A DNA stretch of 64,000 nucleotides, from positions 186,001 through 250,000 of the forward strand of contig NZ_LNQC01000044.1 of the NCBI RefSeq assembly GCF_001651855.1, written 5' to 3'. The stretch is from Sinorhizobium americanum. GTDB taxonomy: Bacteria > Pseudomonadota > Alphaproteobacteria > Rhizobiales > Rhizobiaceae. Numbering within the stretch: position 1 is the stretch's first letter; every line of letters starts with the position of its first letter. The translations under genes and the position numbers were made by a program. The notes beneath the pieces are model-generated. The model worked only from the letters and a program-made list of their open reading frames with translations, had not been told where the DNA came from and ran no database searches. Below are positions 1-11,908 of the stretch, in pieces.

Positions 1-1
1 C

Positions 2-232
2 CGCCACAAGACGCTCGACGCCGTGGGCGACCTTTCGCTCGCCGGCGCGCCGTTCCTCGGCTGCTATCGTTCCTATCGCGGTGGCCACAAGATGAACGCC
101 AATGCGCTGAAAGCTCTCCTGAGCGATCCGACTGCCTATGAGGTCGTGGAAACTGCATCCCAGCGCCAGCGCACGCGCTCCCGCGAATTGGTCGCCGTCG
201 CCGCTCCGGGTTTTGCGCCCTGGTCGGCATAA
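2..232 (+). CDS. lpxC: UDP-3-O-acyl-N-acetylglucosamine deacetylase, C-terminal part (partial)
   Basis: Only the last 76 codons are present; the 5' part lies outside the window. LpxC is the zinc-dependent cytoplasmic deacetylase that commits the cell to lipid A synthesis. The visible part contains the HKTLD motif, whose His and Asp are zinc ligands in the family, followed by GDLSLAG and a GGHKMN segment that carries the conserved late His. The frame starts at base 2 and ends at TAA 230-232. A strong terminator follows at once. The neighbour bamD is also an outer-membrane biogenesis gene. Identity is secure from the motifs; the start cannot be seen. Confidence 0.93.
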   Translation, partial: RHKTLDAVGDLSLAGAPFLGCYRSYRGGHKMNANALKALLSDPTAYEVVETASQRQRTRSRELVAVAAPGFAPWSA

Positions 233-257
233 GAAAGACAGTTCATTACTCTCCAGT

Positions 258-281
258 CGCCGGCCGAAAGGCCGGCGTTTT
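258..281 (+). terminator. Rho-independent terminator after lpxC
   Basis: A perfect 8-bp stem CGCCGGCC / GGCCGGCG closed by a GAAA tetraloop is followed by TTTT. It lies 26 bases past the lpxC stop. Bases 282-445 hold no gene and no clear site beyond a possible promoter for bamD. Confidence 0.85.
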
Positions 282-445
282 CATGGTGGCTGGAGTAAAA
301 CGCGGCGAATTGCGGTGGAAAAACGAAGAACATCGCGCCGATACCGGACGAATGTCACAAATTTGCATGAATCGCCGATCATGACGTTGCGGTCTTGAGG
401 CAACTTGCTCTAAAACGCGCAAGTCTGGCGGATGTCAACCGCTAC

Positions 446-547
446 TGCATGTCTCCTTAAATCGACCTCGATTAAGGACAAAGACATGCAGCAATCTAAA
501 GTGCTACAGCGACCCTTGCGCGTCTGGTGCGACGCGCGGCGCTGTAG
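446..547. repeat. RIME-type intergenic element, two palindromes
   Basis: Two large imperfect palindromes lie side by side. The first (446-490) has arms beginning TGCATGTCT and ending AGACATGCA. The second (504-547) has arms CTACAGCG...GCGCGTC and GACGCGC...GCTGTAG. Two palindromes in about 100 bp is the layout known for Rhizobium intergenic mosaic elements (RIME). The second palindrome recurs at 30964-31007. The element ends one base before a GTG that could be misread as the bamD start. Confidence 0.8.
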
Positions 548-565
548 GTGAAACGGGAATATCCG

Positions 566-1432
566 ATGGTCCTTGCAGTTTCTGTTGACATGAGAAAATC
601 AGCGCGCGTCGTCGCCGTCGTCCTTGCGGCAGTCGCCGGCTCGAGCCTGATCACCGCCTGCCAGAACGATCCGGATATCGACATCACCAAGCTAACCGCG
701 GAGACCGATCCGCCGGAAGTGCTCTACAACCAGGGCCTTGCCAACCTGAATGCCGGCAAGACGACGGAAGCGGGGCGCAAGTTCGAGGCGATCGACCGGC
801 AGCATCCGTTCTCCGAATATGCCCGCAAGGCACTGGTGATGAATGCCTTCGTCGCCTACCGCAACGGTCAGTACCAGGACGCGATCAACTCCACCAGTCG
901 CTACCTGAATCTCTATCCGCAGTCCGAAGACGCGGCCTATGCACAATACATCCAGGGTCTCGCCTATACGAAGCAGATCCCGTCGGTGACGCAGGACCAG
1001 AAGCCTGCGCAGAGGGCGATTGATGCGATGCAGGTGGTCGTCGATAAATATCCCGATTCGGAATACGTCGATGACGCGCAGGCGAAGATCCGCTTTGCCC
1101 GTGACCAACTCGCCGGCAAGGAGATGCAGGTCGGGCGCTATTACCTCGAGCGCAAGGAATATCTCGCCGCCATTTCCCGTTTCCGTGTCGTCGTCGAGCA
1201 GTATCCGAACACCAACCAGGTCGAGGAAGCGCTGGCGCGTCTCGTCGAGGCGTATTTCTCCATGGGCGTGACCGCGGAGGCACAGACGGCGGCTGCGGTT
1301 CTCGGGCATAACTACCCGGACAGCCAGTGGTACGCCGATTCCTACAAGCTGCTGCAGTCGGGCGGTCTCGAACCGCGCGAGAGCGGTACGTCCTGGATCG
1401 CGCGCGCGGGCAAGAAACTCATCGGCGCCTGA
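566..1432 (+). CDS. bamD: Outer membrane protein assembly factor BamD (lipoprotein)
   Basis: BamD is the TPR lipoprotein of the BAM complex that inserts beta-barrel proteins into the outer membrane. The protein has a lipoprotein signal ending in LITAC, so Cys32 (counting from this start) would be acylated. Tandem helical repeats follow ([26 protein letters not shown] and later copies), as in the YfiO/ComL family, and the length of 288 residues is near the family norm. ATG 566 is preceded by GGGA at 555-558. ATG 590 gives a more typical short n-region and is a real alternative, whereas GTG 548 abuts the RIME repeat and is unlikely. recN follows after 35 bases. Confidence 0.9.
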   Translation: MVLAVSVDMRKSARVVAVVLAAVAGSSLITACQNDPDIDITKLTAETDPPEVLYNQGLANLNAGKTTEAGRKFEAIDRQHPFSEYARKALVMNAFVAYRNGQYQDAINSTSRYLNLYPQSEDAAYAQYIQGLAYTKQIPSVTQDQKPAQRAIDAMQVVVDKYPDSEYVDDAQAKIRFARDQLAGKEMQVGRYYLERKEYLAAISRFRVVVEQYPNTNQVEEALARLVEAYFSMGVTAEAQTAAAVLGHNYPDSQWYADSYKLLQSGGLEPRESGTSWIARAGKKLIGA

Positions 1433-1467
1433 TCGCTTCGGCGCTTTCACGGAAGATATGATCCCGG

Positions 1468-3141
1468 ATGCTCGCCCAGCTCTCGATCCGCGATATCGTC
1501 CTGATCGAACGGCTTGACCTCAGCTTCGACGCGGGGCTCTCGGTGCTGACCGGCGAAACCGGCGCGGGCAAATCCATCCTTCTCGATAGCCTGTCGCTGG
1601 CGCTCGGCGGCCGCGGCGACGGTTCGCTGGTGCGCCATGGCGAGGATAAGGGGCAGGTGACCGCGGTCTTCGACGTGCCGCCCGGTCATGCGGCGCGGCT
1701 TCTGCTGCACGAAAACGGCATCGACGACGACGGCGACCTGATCTTCCGCCGGGTGCAGTCCGCGGACGGCCGTACCAAAGCCTTCATCAACGACCAGCCG
1801 GTGAGCGTGCAATTGATGCGCCAGGCTGGACACGTGCTCGTCGAAATTCACGGCCAGCACGATGACCGGGCGCTTGTCGACATCGACGCCCACCGCGCGT
1901 TGCTCGACGCTTTCGGTGGCACCACCGAAACGGCACAAGACGTCGCGGCATTCTATCGCGCCTGGCGGGACGCCGAGCGGGGGCTGAAGAAGCACCGCGA
2001 GCGCGTGGAGGCGGTGGCACGCGAGGCGGATTATCTGCGTTCTTCCGTCGAGGAACTGGAGGCACTGGCGCCGCGGGACGGCGAGGAAGAGGAACTGGCC
2101 GAAAGCCGGGCGCGCATGATGAAGGTCGAACGGATCGCCGGCGACATCAGCGAAGCGTCCGAATTCCTGAACGGCAATGCGTCGCCGGTTCCGTTGATCG
2201 CTTCGCTGGTGCGGCGGCTCGAGCGCAAGAGCCACGAGGCGCCGGGCCTGCTGGAAGAGACGGTCGAGCTTTTGGACGGGGCGCTGAACCAACTTTCCGA
2301 TGCGCAGATGGCGGTGGAACGGGCGCTGCGCAACACCGAATTCGATCCGAAGGAACTGGAGCGCGTCGAGGAGCGGCTCTTCGCCCTGCGTGCCGCCGGC
2401 CGCAAATACTCGGTTCCCGTCACCGAGCTGCCGGCACTTGCCGTCCGGATGATCGCCGATCTCGCCGATCTGGACGCCGGCGAGGAGAAGCTGAAGCAAC
2501 TGGAGGCGCAGGTGGGCGAGGCGAGGGCGGCCTTCGACACCGCGGCCCGGTCGCTATCGGAAAAGCGCCACAATACGGCGAGCGCGCTCTCGGCGGCCGT
2601 GATGGCAGAGCTGCCGGCGCTGAAGCTCGAGCGCGCCCGCTTCATGGTCGAGGTCGCCAGTGATCCCCATTCGCCGTCGGCCGAGGGCATCGACGTCGTC
2701 GAGTTTCATGTGCAGACGAACCCAGGCACGCGGCCCGGGCCGATCATGAAGGTCGCTTCGGGCGGCGAGCTATCCCGCTTCCTGCTGGCGCTGAAGGTAG
2801 CGCTTGCCGATCGCGGCTCGGCGCCGACGCTGGTCTTCGACGAAATCGACACCGGCGTCGGGGGTGCCGTGGCGGATGCCATCGGCCAGCGGCTGAAGCG
2901 GCTTTCGAAGACCGTCCAGGTGCTTTCCGTCACGCATGCGCCGCAGGTTGCGGCGCGCGCCGCGACGCACCTGCTGATCTCCAAGGGACCATCGGCGCAA
3001 AAGGCCGAAATGATCGCCACCCGTGTCGCTCGCATGGACGACGAGGCGCGCACCGAAGAAATCGCCCGCATGCTCGCCGGCGCCTCGATCACCGAGGAGG
3101 CAAGGGCGGCGGCGGCGCGGTTGCTGGCGGGCGGCGGATAA
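1468..3141 (+). CDS. recN: DNA repair protein RecN
   Basis: RecN is an SMC-like ATPase that acts at double-strand breaks during recombinational repair. The 557-residue protein has the Walker A motif GETGAGKS at residues 29-36, a long central coiled-coil region rich in Glu, Arg and Ala, then the ABC signature SGGELSR and the Walker B segment TLVFDEIDTGVGG near the C-terminus. Family length is about 550-560. It lies 35 bases after bamD on the same strand, so co-transcription is likely. No separate LexA box is visible in that short gap. Confidence 0.96.
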   Translation: MLAQLSIRDIVLIERLDLSFDAGLSVLTGETGAGKSILLDSLSLALGGRGDGSLVRHGEDKGQVTAVFDVPPGHAARLLLHENGIDDDGDLIFRRVQSADGRTKAFINDQPVSVQLMRQAGHVLVEIHGQHDDRALVDIDAHRALLDAFGGTTETAQDVAAFYRAWRDAERGLKKHRERVEAVAREADYLRSSVEELEALAPRDGEEEELAESRARMMKVERIAGDISEASEFLNGNASPVPLIASLVRRLERKSHEAPGLLEETVELLDGALNQLSDAQMAVERALRNTEFDPKELERVEERLFALRAAGRKYSVPVTELPALAVRMIADLADLDAGEEKLKQLEAQVGEARAAFDTAARSLSEKRHNTASALSAAVMAELPALKLERARFMVEVASDPHSPSAEGIDVVEFHVQTNPGTRPGPIMKVASGGELSRFLLALKVALADRGSAPTLVFDEIDTGVGGAVADAIGQRLKRLSKTVQVLSVTHAPQVAARAATHLLISKGPSAQKAEMIATRVARMDDEARTEEIARMLAGASITEEARAAAARLLAGGG

Positions 3142-3184
3142 CTGGCGGGCGACAAAGACGACTCTGCGTTCGCAACCTATCTAG

Positions 3185-5470
<2,286 letters not shown>

Positions 5471-5570
5471 TTGGGCGTCTGGCTAAGTTCGCGAGCATTC
5501 TCCCTCTTTCACGGCGCGCGCCACGTCCGCGGCGCGCGGGGCTCTTGAGGTTCTGTGTTTAATCGTCGAA

Positions 5571-5975
5571 TCAGGCGGGCTGCTCGGCCGACATATCCAT
5601 CCACATGAATTCCCAGACATGGCCGTCGAGGTCCTGGAAGCTCACACCATACATTGAACCGTAGTCGATCGCCGGCTTCCAGGGCTTGCCACCGGCGGCG
5701 ATCGCCTTGTCGAACATCTCGTCGCATTCGGCCCGGCTGCCGGCGGAAAGCGCGGTGATCACCTCCGTGGCCCGCGCGGTGTCGCTGATCTCGCCGACAA
5801 TAAAGCTACGGAATTTCGGCTCCGTCAGAAGCATGGCAAAGATATTATCGTCGATGACCATGCAGGCGGCGGTGTCGTCGGAGAACTGCTCGTTGAAGGT
5901 GAAGCCGAGGGAGGAGAAGAAGGACCGGGAGGCTTTCAGATCCTTGACGGGAAGATTGACGAAAATCATGCGCAT
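5571..5975 (-). CDS. VOC family (glyoxalase/bleomycin-resistance fold) protein
   Basis: A 134-residue single-domain protein of the vicinal oxygen chelate superfamily. It opens with FVNLPVKDLKASRSFFSSLG, the usual first beta-alpha unit, and ends with FQDLDGHVWEFMWMD, the usual metal-ligand strand. The substrate cannot be told from sequence; many relatives are uncharacterised. ATG 5975 has AGGAG upstream on its strand, which decides the start over a longer reading from 6077. It is divergent from panC and stands alone. Confidence 0.85.
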   Translation of the reverse strand: MRMIFVNLPVKDLKASRSFFSSLGFTFNEQFSDDTAACMVIDDNIFAMLLTEPKFRSFIVGEISDTARATEVITALSAGSRAECDEMFDKAIAAGGKPWKPAIDYGSMYGVSFQDLDGHVWEFMWMDMSAEQPA

Positions 5976-6270
5976 GGGATGCTCCTCGTGTGGATGTTGA
6001 TGCGTCAAGGACGAAGGCGAACGTGTTCTGCCGACAGGTGGGAGAGATTTATCTGGCGTCGGGAAAGCGGCTTTCAAGTGCTAAGGCACCTGAGTCTGCC
6101 GACAACTGAAGGCCCGTCCTGTACACCAATTCCGTTTGTATTTTTGCGCTGCACAAGATAGACCTTGCAGCCAAAATTTGTGCAATTGCCTTTTCGCGGG
6201 GCTGGCTACTCGCCATATCAGCGAAGCGGGGCGCGTCTTTCCCGCCCCCGGCGGATTGGAGGGTCCGGAG

Positions 6271-7146
6271 ATGAAGACGATAACCACTATCGCCGAGTTG
6301 CGCGCCGCCCTTGCCGAGCACCGGCGTGCCGGCCGGACGATCGGACTGGTGCCCACCATGGGCTATCTTCATGTCGGCCATATGGAGCTCGTGCGCCGCG
6401 CCCGCAGCGAGAACGACATGGTCGTCGCCAGTATTTTCGTCAATCCGCTGCAGTTCGGCCCGAACGAGGACCTTGCCAAGTATCCGCGCGATCTCGCTCG
6501 TGATCAGGAGATGCTCGAGAAAGGCGGCGTCGCTTTTCTTTTCGCACCGGGTGTCGCCGACATGTATCCGCATCCGATGGAGACGGTCGTCGACCTGCCG
6601 AAGCTCGGCTCCGAGCTCGAAGGCTCGGTGCGGCCCGGGCACTTCGCCGGCGTTGCGACGGTTGTTACCAAGCTCTTCAACATCGTCCAGCCGGACCGCG
6701 CCTATTTCGGCGAGAAGGATTTTCAGCAGCTGCAGATCATCCGCCGTATGGTCGCCGATCTCGCCCAGCCCGTCGCCGTTGTCGGCGTGCCGACAGTACG
6801 GGAAGCCGATGGGCTCGCCTGTTCGTCCCGCAATGTCTACCTGACCGCGGATGAGCGCCGGGCGGCAGCGGTCGTGCCGAAAGCGCTCGACGAGGCCGAG
6901 CGGCTGATCGCGAGCGGCGTCACCGATCCGGCCGTGGTCGAGAAGGGCGTCACCGATTTCCTTTCAAGCGCGCCGTTGGCACGTCCAGAGGTGGTGGCGC
7001 TGCGCGATCCCGAGACGCTCGAGCCGGTCGGCGAAATCGGCGAGAAGCCGGTGCTGCTCCTGCTCTTCGTCCGCTTCGGCACGACCAAGCTGCTCGACAA
7101 TCGCGTCATCGCTCCGAAATCTGCCCGTTTTGCAAAGGTTGCCTGA
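6271..7146 (+). CDS. panC: Pantothenate synthetase
   Basis: PanC condenses pantoate with beta-alanine using ATP, the last step of pantothenate (CoA precursor) synthesis, in the cytoplasm. The 291-residue protein carries the nucleotidyltransferase signature [10 protein letters not shown] (residues 28-37; most relatives have PTMGALHEGH), then [33 protein letters not shown] and [11 protein letters not shown] 6271 has GGAGGG seven bases upstream. One base separates it from panB, which supplies its pantoate precursor, so the two form an operon. Confidence 0.97.
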   Translation: MKTITTIAELRAALAEHRRAGRTIGLVPTMGYLHVGHMELVRRARSENDMVVASIFVNPLQFGPNEDLAKYPRDLARDQEMLEKGGVAFLFAPGVADMYPHPMETVVDLPKLGSELEGSVRPGHFAGVATVVTKLFNIVQPDRAYFGEKDFQQLQIIRRMVADLAQPVAVVGVPTVREADGLACSSRNVYLTADERRAAAVVPKALDEAERLIASGVTDPAVVEKGVTDFLSSAPLARPEVVALRDPETLEPVGEIGEKPVLLLLFVRFGTTKLLDNRVIAPKSARFAKVA

Positions 7147-7147
7147 A

Positions 7148-7969
7148 ATGAGCGTCCAGACCACGAAGCGGCGGCTCAGCCCCGCCAGTATCGAAGCCTT
7201 GAAGGGCGAACGCCCGATTGTCAGCCTTACCGCCTATACGACGCCGATCGCCCGGCTCCTCGACCCGCACGTCGATTTCCTGCTCGTCGGCGATTCGCTC
7301 GGAATGGTGCTCTACGGCCTCGACACGACGGTCGGCGTCACCCTCGACATGATGATCGCCCATGGTCAGGCGGTGATGCGCGGCTCCGAGCGGGCCTGTG
7401 TCGTCATCGATCTGCCCTTCGGCTCCTATCAGGAATCGAAGGAACAAGCCTTCCGCAGTGCGGCGCGCATCCTGAAGGAAACCGGCTGCAGCGCCGTCAA
7501 GCTCGAGGGCGGCGCGGAAATGGCCGAGACGGTCGACTTCCTCGTCAGCCGCGGCATTCCGGTGCTCGGCCATGTGGGACTGATGCCTCAGCTGGTCAAC
7601 ACCACCGGCGGCTACCGCTCCGTCGGGCGCAACGAAAAGGAAGTGGCGAAGATCCGCCGCGATGCCAAGGCAATCGACGACGCCGGCGCCTTTGCGATCG
7701 TCGTCGAAGGCACGGTCGAGCCGGTCGCGCGCGAGATTACCGCGACATTGCGCTCACCGACCATCGGTATTGGCGCATCGCCCGCTTGCGACGGCCAGAT
7801 CCTCGTCTCGGACGACATGCTCGGCATTTTCAACGATTTCAAGCCGCGCTTCGTCAAGCATTTCGCCGAGCTCGCCCCGGCGATCTCCAAGGCGGTGGAA
7901 GACTATGCCAACGAGGTGAAGGCGCGCACTTTCCCGGGCATCGAGCATACGTTCCAGGTGAAGCGCTGA
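7148..7969 (+). CDS. panB: 3-methyl-2-oxobutanoate hydroxymethyltransferase
   Basis: PanB transfers a hydroxymethyl group from methylene-tetrahydrofolate to ketoisovalerate, the first committed step towards pantoate. The 273-residue TIM-barrel protein has [11 protein letters not shown] (metal-binding Asp), [16 protein letters not shown] and GHVGLMPQ, all family hallmarks. ATG 7148 follows the panC stop by one base, so translation is probably coupled. Its substrate is the valine precursor, and the next operon (azlCD) exports branched-chain amino acids, but any functional link is inference. Confidence 0.97.
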   Translation: MSVQTTKRRLSPASIEALKGERPIVSLTAYTTPIARLLDPHVDFLLVGDSLGMVLYGLDTTVGVTLDMMIAHGQAVMRGSERACVVIDLPFGSYQESKEQAFRSAARILKETGCSAVKLEGGAEMAETVDFLVSRGIPVLGHVGLMPQLVNTTGGYRSVGRNEKEVAKIRRDAKAIDDAGAFAIVVEGTVEPVAREITATLRSPTIGIGASPACDGQILVSDDMLGIFNDFKPRFVKHFAELAPAISKAVEDYANEVKARTFPGIEHTFQVKR

Positions 7970-8078
7970 TCGATTCAGGGTCGCGATGCGCATCCGCTTC
8001 TCGGCGATGAGAGTCGTCCACGGCGCAGACGCTGCGTGGCTGGGTATCTGTGGCGAGCAATGATCCCAACCATCATAA

Positions 8079-8109
8079 AATTCAATCTGTGCATCAGTGT
8101 AATTGAATT
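8079..8109. promoter_or_regulatory. Inverted repeat upstream of azlC, possible operator
   Basis: AATTCAAT (8079-8086) and ATTGAATT (8102-8109) form a perfect 8-bp inverted repeat with a 15-base AT-rich spacer, 85 bases before the azlC start, in an otherwise GC-rich gap. AzlCD exporters are often controlled by Lrp-type regulators, which bind AT-rich dyads. No regulator gene is adjacent here, so the binding protein is unknown. Confidence 0.4.
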
Positions 8110-8193
8110 GTAGCGGCTTCACTGAGGGCCTATCTGTCCCGCACGAAGAGCTTGCGAGTGCCGCTCGCGTCGGGCTCCGACCGGAGGAAATCC

Positions 8194-8910
8194 ATGGACA
8201 GAGACGAGTTCCGCCAGGGCCTGCGCGGCGGCTTCCCGATCATGGTGGCGGCATCGCCTTTCGGCGCCTTGTTTGGGGCGCTCGCCGTCGACAACGGCTT
8301 TACGATCGCCGATGCGGTGTTCATGAGCGCCATGGTCTATGCCGGCGCCAGCCAGATGGTCGGCATCGAATTGTTCGGCAACAATGTCCAGCCTTGGCTG
8401 GTGGTGCTGTCGGTCTTCGCCGTCAACTTCCGGCACGTGCTCTATTCGGCTTCGATCGCCAGGCACATCCGCCACTTCACGCCGGTCCAGAAGTTCTTCG
8501 CCTTCTTCCTGCTGATCGATCCGCAATATGCGGAAAGCGAAAGACGGGCCGAGCGCGGGCTCCCGGTCAGCTTTTCCTGGTATCTCGGCTTCGGCCTGAT
8601 CATCTATTTACCCTGGCTCATCACCACGGCAATAGGGGCTGTCTTCGGGCAGTTGATCGGCGATCCGAGGGTTATCGGCATCGACGTGCTCTTGCCGATC
8701 TATTTCCTTGGGCTCGTACTCGGCTTCCGCAAGCGCGACCGTTTCCTGCCCGTTGTCGCGGCCAGCGCGGTCGCCTCGGTTGCGGCGATGCACTTCGTCG
8801 GTTCGCCCTGGCATGTGAGCATCGGCGCGCTTGCCGGCGTCCTGCTTGCCGCGTGCTTGCCGCAGGATCGGCAGCCAAGTGAAATGGCTGCGATCGAAAG
8901 GGAGGCCTGA
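8194..8910 (+). CDS. azlC: AzlC family branched-chain amino acid exporter, large subunit
   Basis: A 238-residue inner-membrane protein with several hydrophobic helices. The AzlC signature region is visible in the early segment GGFPIMVAASPFGALFGALA followed by FMSAMVYAGASQ. AzlC and AzlD together export branched-chain amino acids and analogues such as azaleucine. ATG 8194 has a strong GGAGGAAAT site upstream; the longer reading from 8152 is not needed. azlD begins three bases after the stop, so the two are translated as a pair. Confidence 0.93.
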   Translation: MDRDEFRQGLRGGFPIMVAASPFGALFGALAVDNGFTIADAVFMSAMVYAGASQMVGIELFGNNVQPWLVVLSVFAVNFRHVLYSASIARHIRHFTPVQKFFAFFLLIDPQYAESERRAERGLPVSFSWYLGFGLIIYLPWLITTAIGAVFGQLIGDPRVIGIDVLLPIYFLGLVLGFRKRDRFLPVVAASAVASVAAMHFVGSPWHVSIGALAGVLLAACLPQDRQPSEMAAIEREA

Positions 8911-8913
8911 GCC

Positions 8914-9222
8914 GTGGACGCACAGCACCTCACCCTGATCTATCTGATCATCGCCGCGGCGGTCGCGACGTTCGCCACGCGGGTCGGCGGCTACGTGTTG
9001 ATCACGCAGCTGAAGCACATCCCCCCACGCCTCGAGGCGGCGCTGAACGCCGTGCCGGCGGCCGTGCTGACGACGCTCGTGGCACCTGCCTTCGTCTATG
9101 GGGGCTTCGACGTGGCCGCTTCGATGTTCGTCGCCTTTGCCGCGGGCCTCCGCTTCTCGACGCTGCGGATGCTGCTCGCCGGCTGGGTCGTGGTGATGGC
9201 GATCCGCCACCTGATCCTGTGA
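8914..9222 (+). CDS. azlD: AzlD domain protein, small exporter subunit
   Basis: A 102-residue protein with about four predicted membrane helices and the typical AzlD stretch FATRVGGYVL early on, then ALNAVPAAVLTTLVAPA. It forms the second subunit of the AzlCD exporter. It starts at GTG 8914 with GGAGG ten bases upstream, inside the end of azlC. Length and position after azlC both fit the family. Confidence 0.92.
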   Translation: MDAQHLTLIYLIIAAAVATFATRVGGYVLITQLKHIPPRLEAALNAVPAAVLTTLVAPAFVYGGFDVAASMFVAFAAGLRFSTLRMLLAGWVVVMAIRHLIL

Positions 9223-9336
9223 CGCGTCGCAACATCCTTTGGGTTGCGCGACGGTGCATTGGCGCCGGCACCATCCTGGACTATCATTCCTTCAATGCCG
9301 GAGAGGCATGAGCCCTTCGGCGGTGGAGGAGCGACA

Positions 9337-9576
9337 ATGATTACCAGGATCACGATTGCCCTTATGCTGGCGCTCGCGCCTATGACCGCCTTCGCCAACC
9401 AATGCCCGTCGATGATGGCCGCAATCGACGCCGCCATGCCGAACGCCTCGCTTTCCGAAGCTGACATGGCCAAGGTTAAGGAACTGCGCGCGCAGGGCGA
9501 GCAATTGCACCAGGCCGGCGATCATGCCGGTTCGGAGGCAGCCCTCGGCGAAGCAAAGAAAATGCTCGGAATCTGA
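9337..9576 (+). CDS. Small secreted protein of unknown function
   Basis: A 79-residue protein with a clear Sec signal peptide (MITRITIALMLALAPMTAFA) and a mature part of about 59 residues. The mature part has one Cys, is helix-prone and acidic, and ends KKMLGI. A GGAGGA site precedes ATG 9337. Similar short periplasmic proteins are common in rhizobia, but the function is not known to me. It stands as a single gene with its own terminator. Confidence 0.75.
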   Translation: MITRITIALMLALAPMTAFANQCPSMMAAIDAAMPNASLSEADMAKVKELRAQGEQLHQAGDHAGSEAALGEAKKMLGI

Positions 9577-9582
9577 GAGAGA

Positions 9583-9604
9583 AGCCGGGCTCGTCCCGGC
9601 TTTT
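9583..9604 (+). terminator. Terminator after the small secreted protein gene
   Basis: AGCCGGG / CCCGGCT stem with a 5-base loop followed by TTTT, starting seven bases past the stop codon. Confidence 0.85.
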
Positions 9605-9736
9605 CAGCTTCCGCCCCAGGATCGCTGAGGCGGAAAATTCCGAGATTTGCTCATAATCCAGTAAAATTCTCGGGTTACGCGCGAGGGCCAGGGTGCATAT
9701 AACGGCGTTGTTGGTTGAGACATCAAACCTCCCAAC

Positions 9737-9785
9737 GGAGGCCCGGCTGCCCCCCTGTAGCCCCAGCCCACGCCGCCGGGCCTCC
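9737..9785. repeat. Long-range inverted repeat in the gap before pepP
   Basis: GGAGGCCCGG (9737-9746) pairs perfectly with CCGGGCCTCC (9776-9785) across a C-rich 29-base loop. The stem lies just past the pepP stop (minus strand) and has no T-run on either side, so it is not a standard terminator. A TATAAC hexamer near 9695-9700 could drive a plus-strand RNA through it. The role is unknown. Confidence 0.4.
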
Positions 9786-9813
9786 CTATCGACCTCTCAC
9801 CTATCCAACTCAT

Positions 9814-11649
9814 TCAACGTGAAACGGCTTCCGTTGCGGCCTTCAGCCACTGGCGCGTTTCCTCGCCGACAATGAGCGGCATCAGCTTTTCCCGCGTCGC
9901 GGCATGATAATCGTTCAGCCAGGCAAGTTCCTCGTCGCTCAAGAGGGCCGGCAGCACGAGCCGGCGATCGATCGGGCAATGGGTTAGCGTGTCGAAGCCG
10001 AGCATCGGCAGATCGCCGCCGGCGATTTCTACGGCGTCCCGGATGACGACGAGGTTTTCGATGCGAATGCCAAAGGCGCCGGGGCGGTAGTAGCCGGGCT
10101 CATTGGAAAGGATCATGCCTGGCAGGAGTTCCTGGGTGGCAAGCCGGGCGATCCGCTGCGGGCCCTCGTGAACCGAGAGGTAGGAGCCGACTCCATGGCC
10201 GGTGCCGTGCGCATAGTCGGCCCCCGCCTTCCAGAGCGCGATGCGGGCGAGGGGATCGAGATCGACACCGCGGGACCCCTTGGGGAAGCGCGCCGTGCTG
10301 ATTGCGACCATGCCCTTCAGCACCAGGGTGAAGAAGCGCTTCTGCTCTTCCGGCACGGCACCGATCGCGACGGTGCGGGTGATGTCGGTCGTGCCGTTGA
10401 TGTATTGCGCCCCCGAGTCGATCAGGAACATGGTTCCCGCCTCGATCGGCCGGTCGGTGTCGATGGTGACGCGGTAGTGCATGATCGCGGCATGCGAGCC
10501 GGCGCCAGCGATCGTGTCGAAGGAAATATCCTTCAACGGGTTCTGCATGCGCTCGCCGACTGCGGCGCGCACCGCCTCCAATTTCTTCGTCGCACCGATT
10601 TCCGTGACGCTGCCGGGCTGCGTCCCATCGAGCCATGCCAGGAATTCGACCATTGCCGCGCCGTCCTGCAGGTGCGCGCGCAGCGACCCCGCGATCTCTG
10701 CAGCGTTCTTGCGGGCCCGCGGCAGGCGGACGGGATCGGTGGCCTCGATCATGGCACCGCCTCTCGAACGGACCAGTTCGCCGATGGCGAAGGGAGCGAG
10801 ATCCGGATCGATCATGATCGCCGCGCCGCTCGCGGCGAGCGATGCGAGCCGATCGTCGAAATCGCCGGGGGGCAGCATATCCGCAAGCTGGGTCAGATAG
10901 GCTTCCTGTTCGATCCCGGTCTTGCGCTTGTCGAGAAAGAGCTCGGCGCGACCGTTCGCATGAATGACGGCGCGGGCCAGGGGATGCGGTGTGTGCGGTA
11001 CGTCGCTGCCGCGAATGTTGAACGTCCAGGCGACGGAGGAGGGGTCGGTCAATACCACGGCGGCCGCCTTGGCCTTTTCGACCGTCGCGGCGATCGCGGC
11101 GATCTTGTCCTTGGCCAATTGACCCGCATGCTCGATCGGCTGGATCGTCACGCGGCCGAGGGGAGCCACGGGCCTGTCGGTCCAGAGCCGGTCGAGCGGA
11201 TTGTGGTCGAGGAAAACGAGCGCGCCGCCGATCGCCGTAAGCGCCTTTTCGAGCCGGCGGACCTCCGCCGCGGTGTGCAGCCAGGGATCGATGCCGAGAC
11301 GAAACCCCTTCGGCGCATGCGCCTCCAGCCAGACATGCGGCGGCTCTCCAACGAGATCGCCGCCGGTAAAGACACTGCCGTCGACCTGCTCCTTCAACTG
11401 CGTCACGTAACGTCCGTCGACGAAAACGACCGCTTCACGCTGCGTGATGAGGGCGACGCCTGCCGATCCGGTAAAGCCGGTCAGCCAGGAGAGCCGTTCG
11501 GACGTGGCCGGCACATATTCGCCCTGAAATTCGTCGGCGCGCGGCACGAGGAAGCCGTCAATGCCGAGCGGCGCAAAAGCGGCACGGAGCGCGGTGGCCC
11601 GCTCCTTGCCGAACTGGGGCGTGGAGGTCACGTCGAAGGACTGAAACAT
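9814..11649 (-). CDS. pepP: Xaa-Pro aminopeptidase (M24B family)
   Basis: A cytoplasmic metallopeptidase that removes an N-terminal residue preceding proline. The 611-residue protein has the long three-domain layout: two creatinase-N-like domains and a C-terminal pita-bread catalytic domain. Metal ligands are visible as the Asp residues of DSGAQYINGTTDITRT, the His of GTGHGVGSYLSVHEGP, and the Glu residues of LSNEPGYY and IRIENLVV. ATG 11649 begins MFQSFDVTS; longer readings upstream are Pro/Arg-rich and unlikely. A single gene, divergent from the small RNA region. Confidence 0.93.
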   Translation of the reverse strand: MFQSFDVTSTPQFGKERATALRAAFAPLGIDGFLVPRADEFQGEYVPATSERLSWLTGFTGSAGVALITQREAVVFVDGRYVTQLKEQVDGSVFTGGDLVGEPPHVWLEAHAPKGFRLGIDPWLHTAAEVRRLEKALTAIGGALVFLDHNPLDRLWTDRPVAPLGRVTIQPIEHAGQLAKDKIAAIAATVEKAKAAAVVLTDPSSVAWTFNIRGSDVPHTPHPLARAVIHANGRAELFLDKRKTGIEQEAYLTQLADMLPPGDFDDRLASLAASGAAIMIDPDLAPFAIGELVRSRGGAMIEATDPVRLPRARKNAAEIAGSLRAHLQDGAAMVEFLAWLDGTQPGSVTEIGATKKLEAVRAAVGERMQNPLKDISFDTIAGAGSHAAIMHYRVTIDTDRPIEAGTMFLIDSGAQYINGTTDITRTVAIGAVPEEQKRFFTLVLKGMVAISTARFPKGSRGVDLDPLARIALWKAGADYAHGTGHGVGSYLSVHEGPQRIARLATQELLPGMILSNEPGYYRPGAFGIRIENLVVIRDAVEIAGGDLPMLGFDTLTHCPIDRRLVLPALLSDEELAWLNDYHAATREKLMPLIVGEETRQWLKAATEAVSR

Positions 11650-11908
11650 GATTAAATCCAATAGGGTTTGGCGGAGAGCCGCGGGGGGGAGGTGGCGCCA
11701 TGTTAGCGGAAAGGGCGCTGCGGGGGAAAGAGGCGACATCCTGCCATGAGCAACGGACGGAGCGGCCGGCGGCCCCTCCATTTATCATACATATGCGCCG
11801 TCTGCATGGCTCCCATGCGCCATTGTATCTTTCTCTATTGAAATAATAGGGTATAAGGGCGCCAACGAACACGGACGAAGGTCCGGCAGTTCAAACGACT
11901 GCAGTTCC

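Noticed and set aside
9604-9813. Minus-strand frame of 69 codons between pepP and the small secreted gene
   Set aside because: Starts right beside pepP's stop, Pro/Gly/Arg-rich, no family features; the region looks structural.
10168-11655. Plus-strand open frame of 495 codons opposite pepP
   Set aside because: Shadow of the aminopeptidase gene; no motif, no ribosome-binding site of note.
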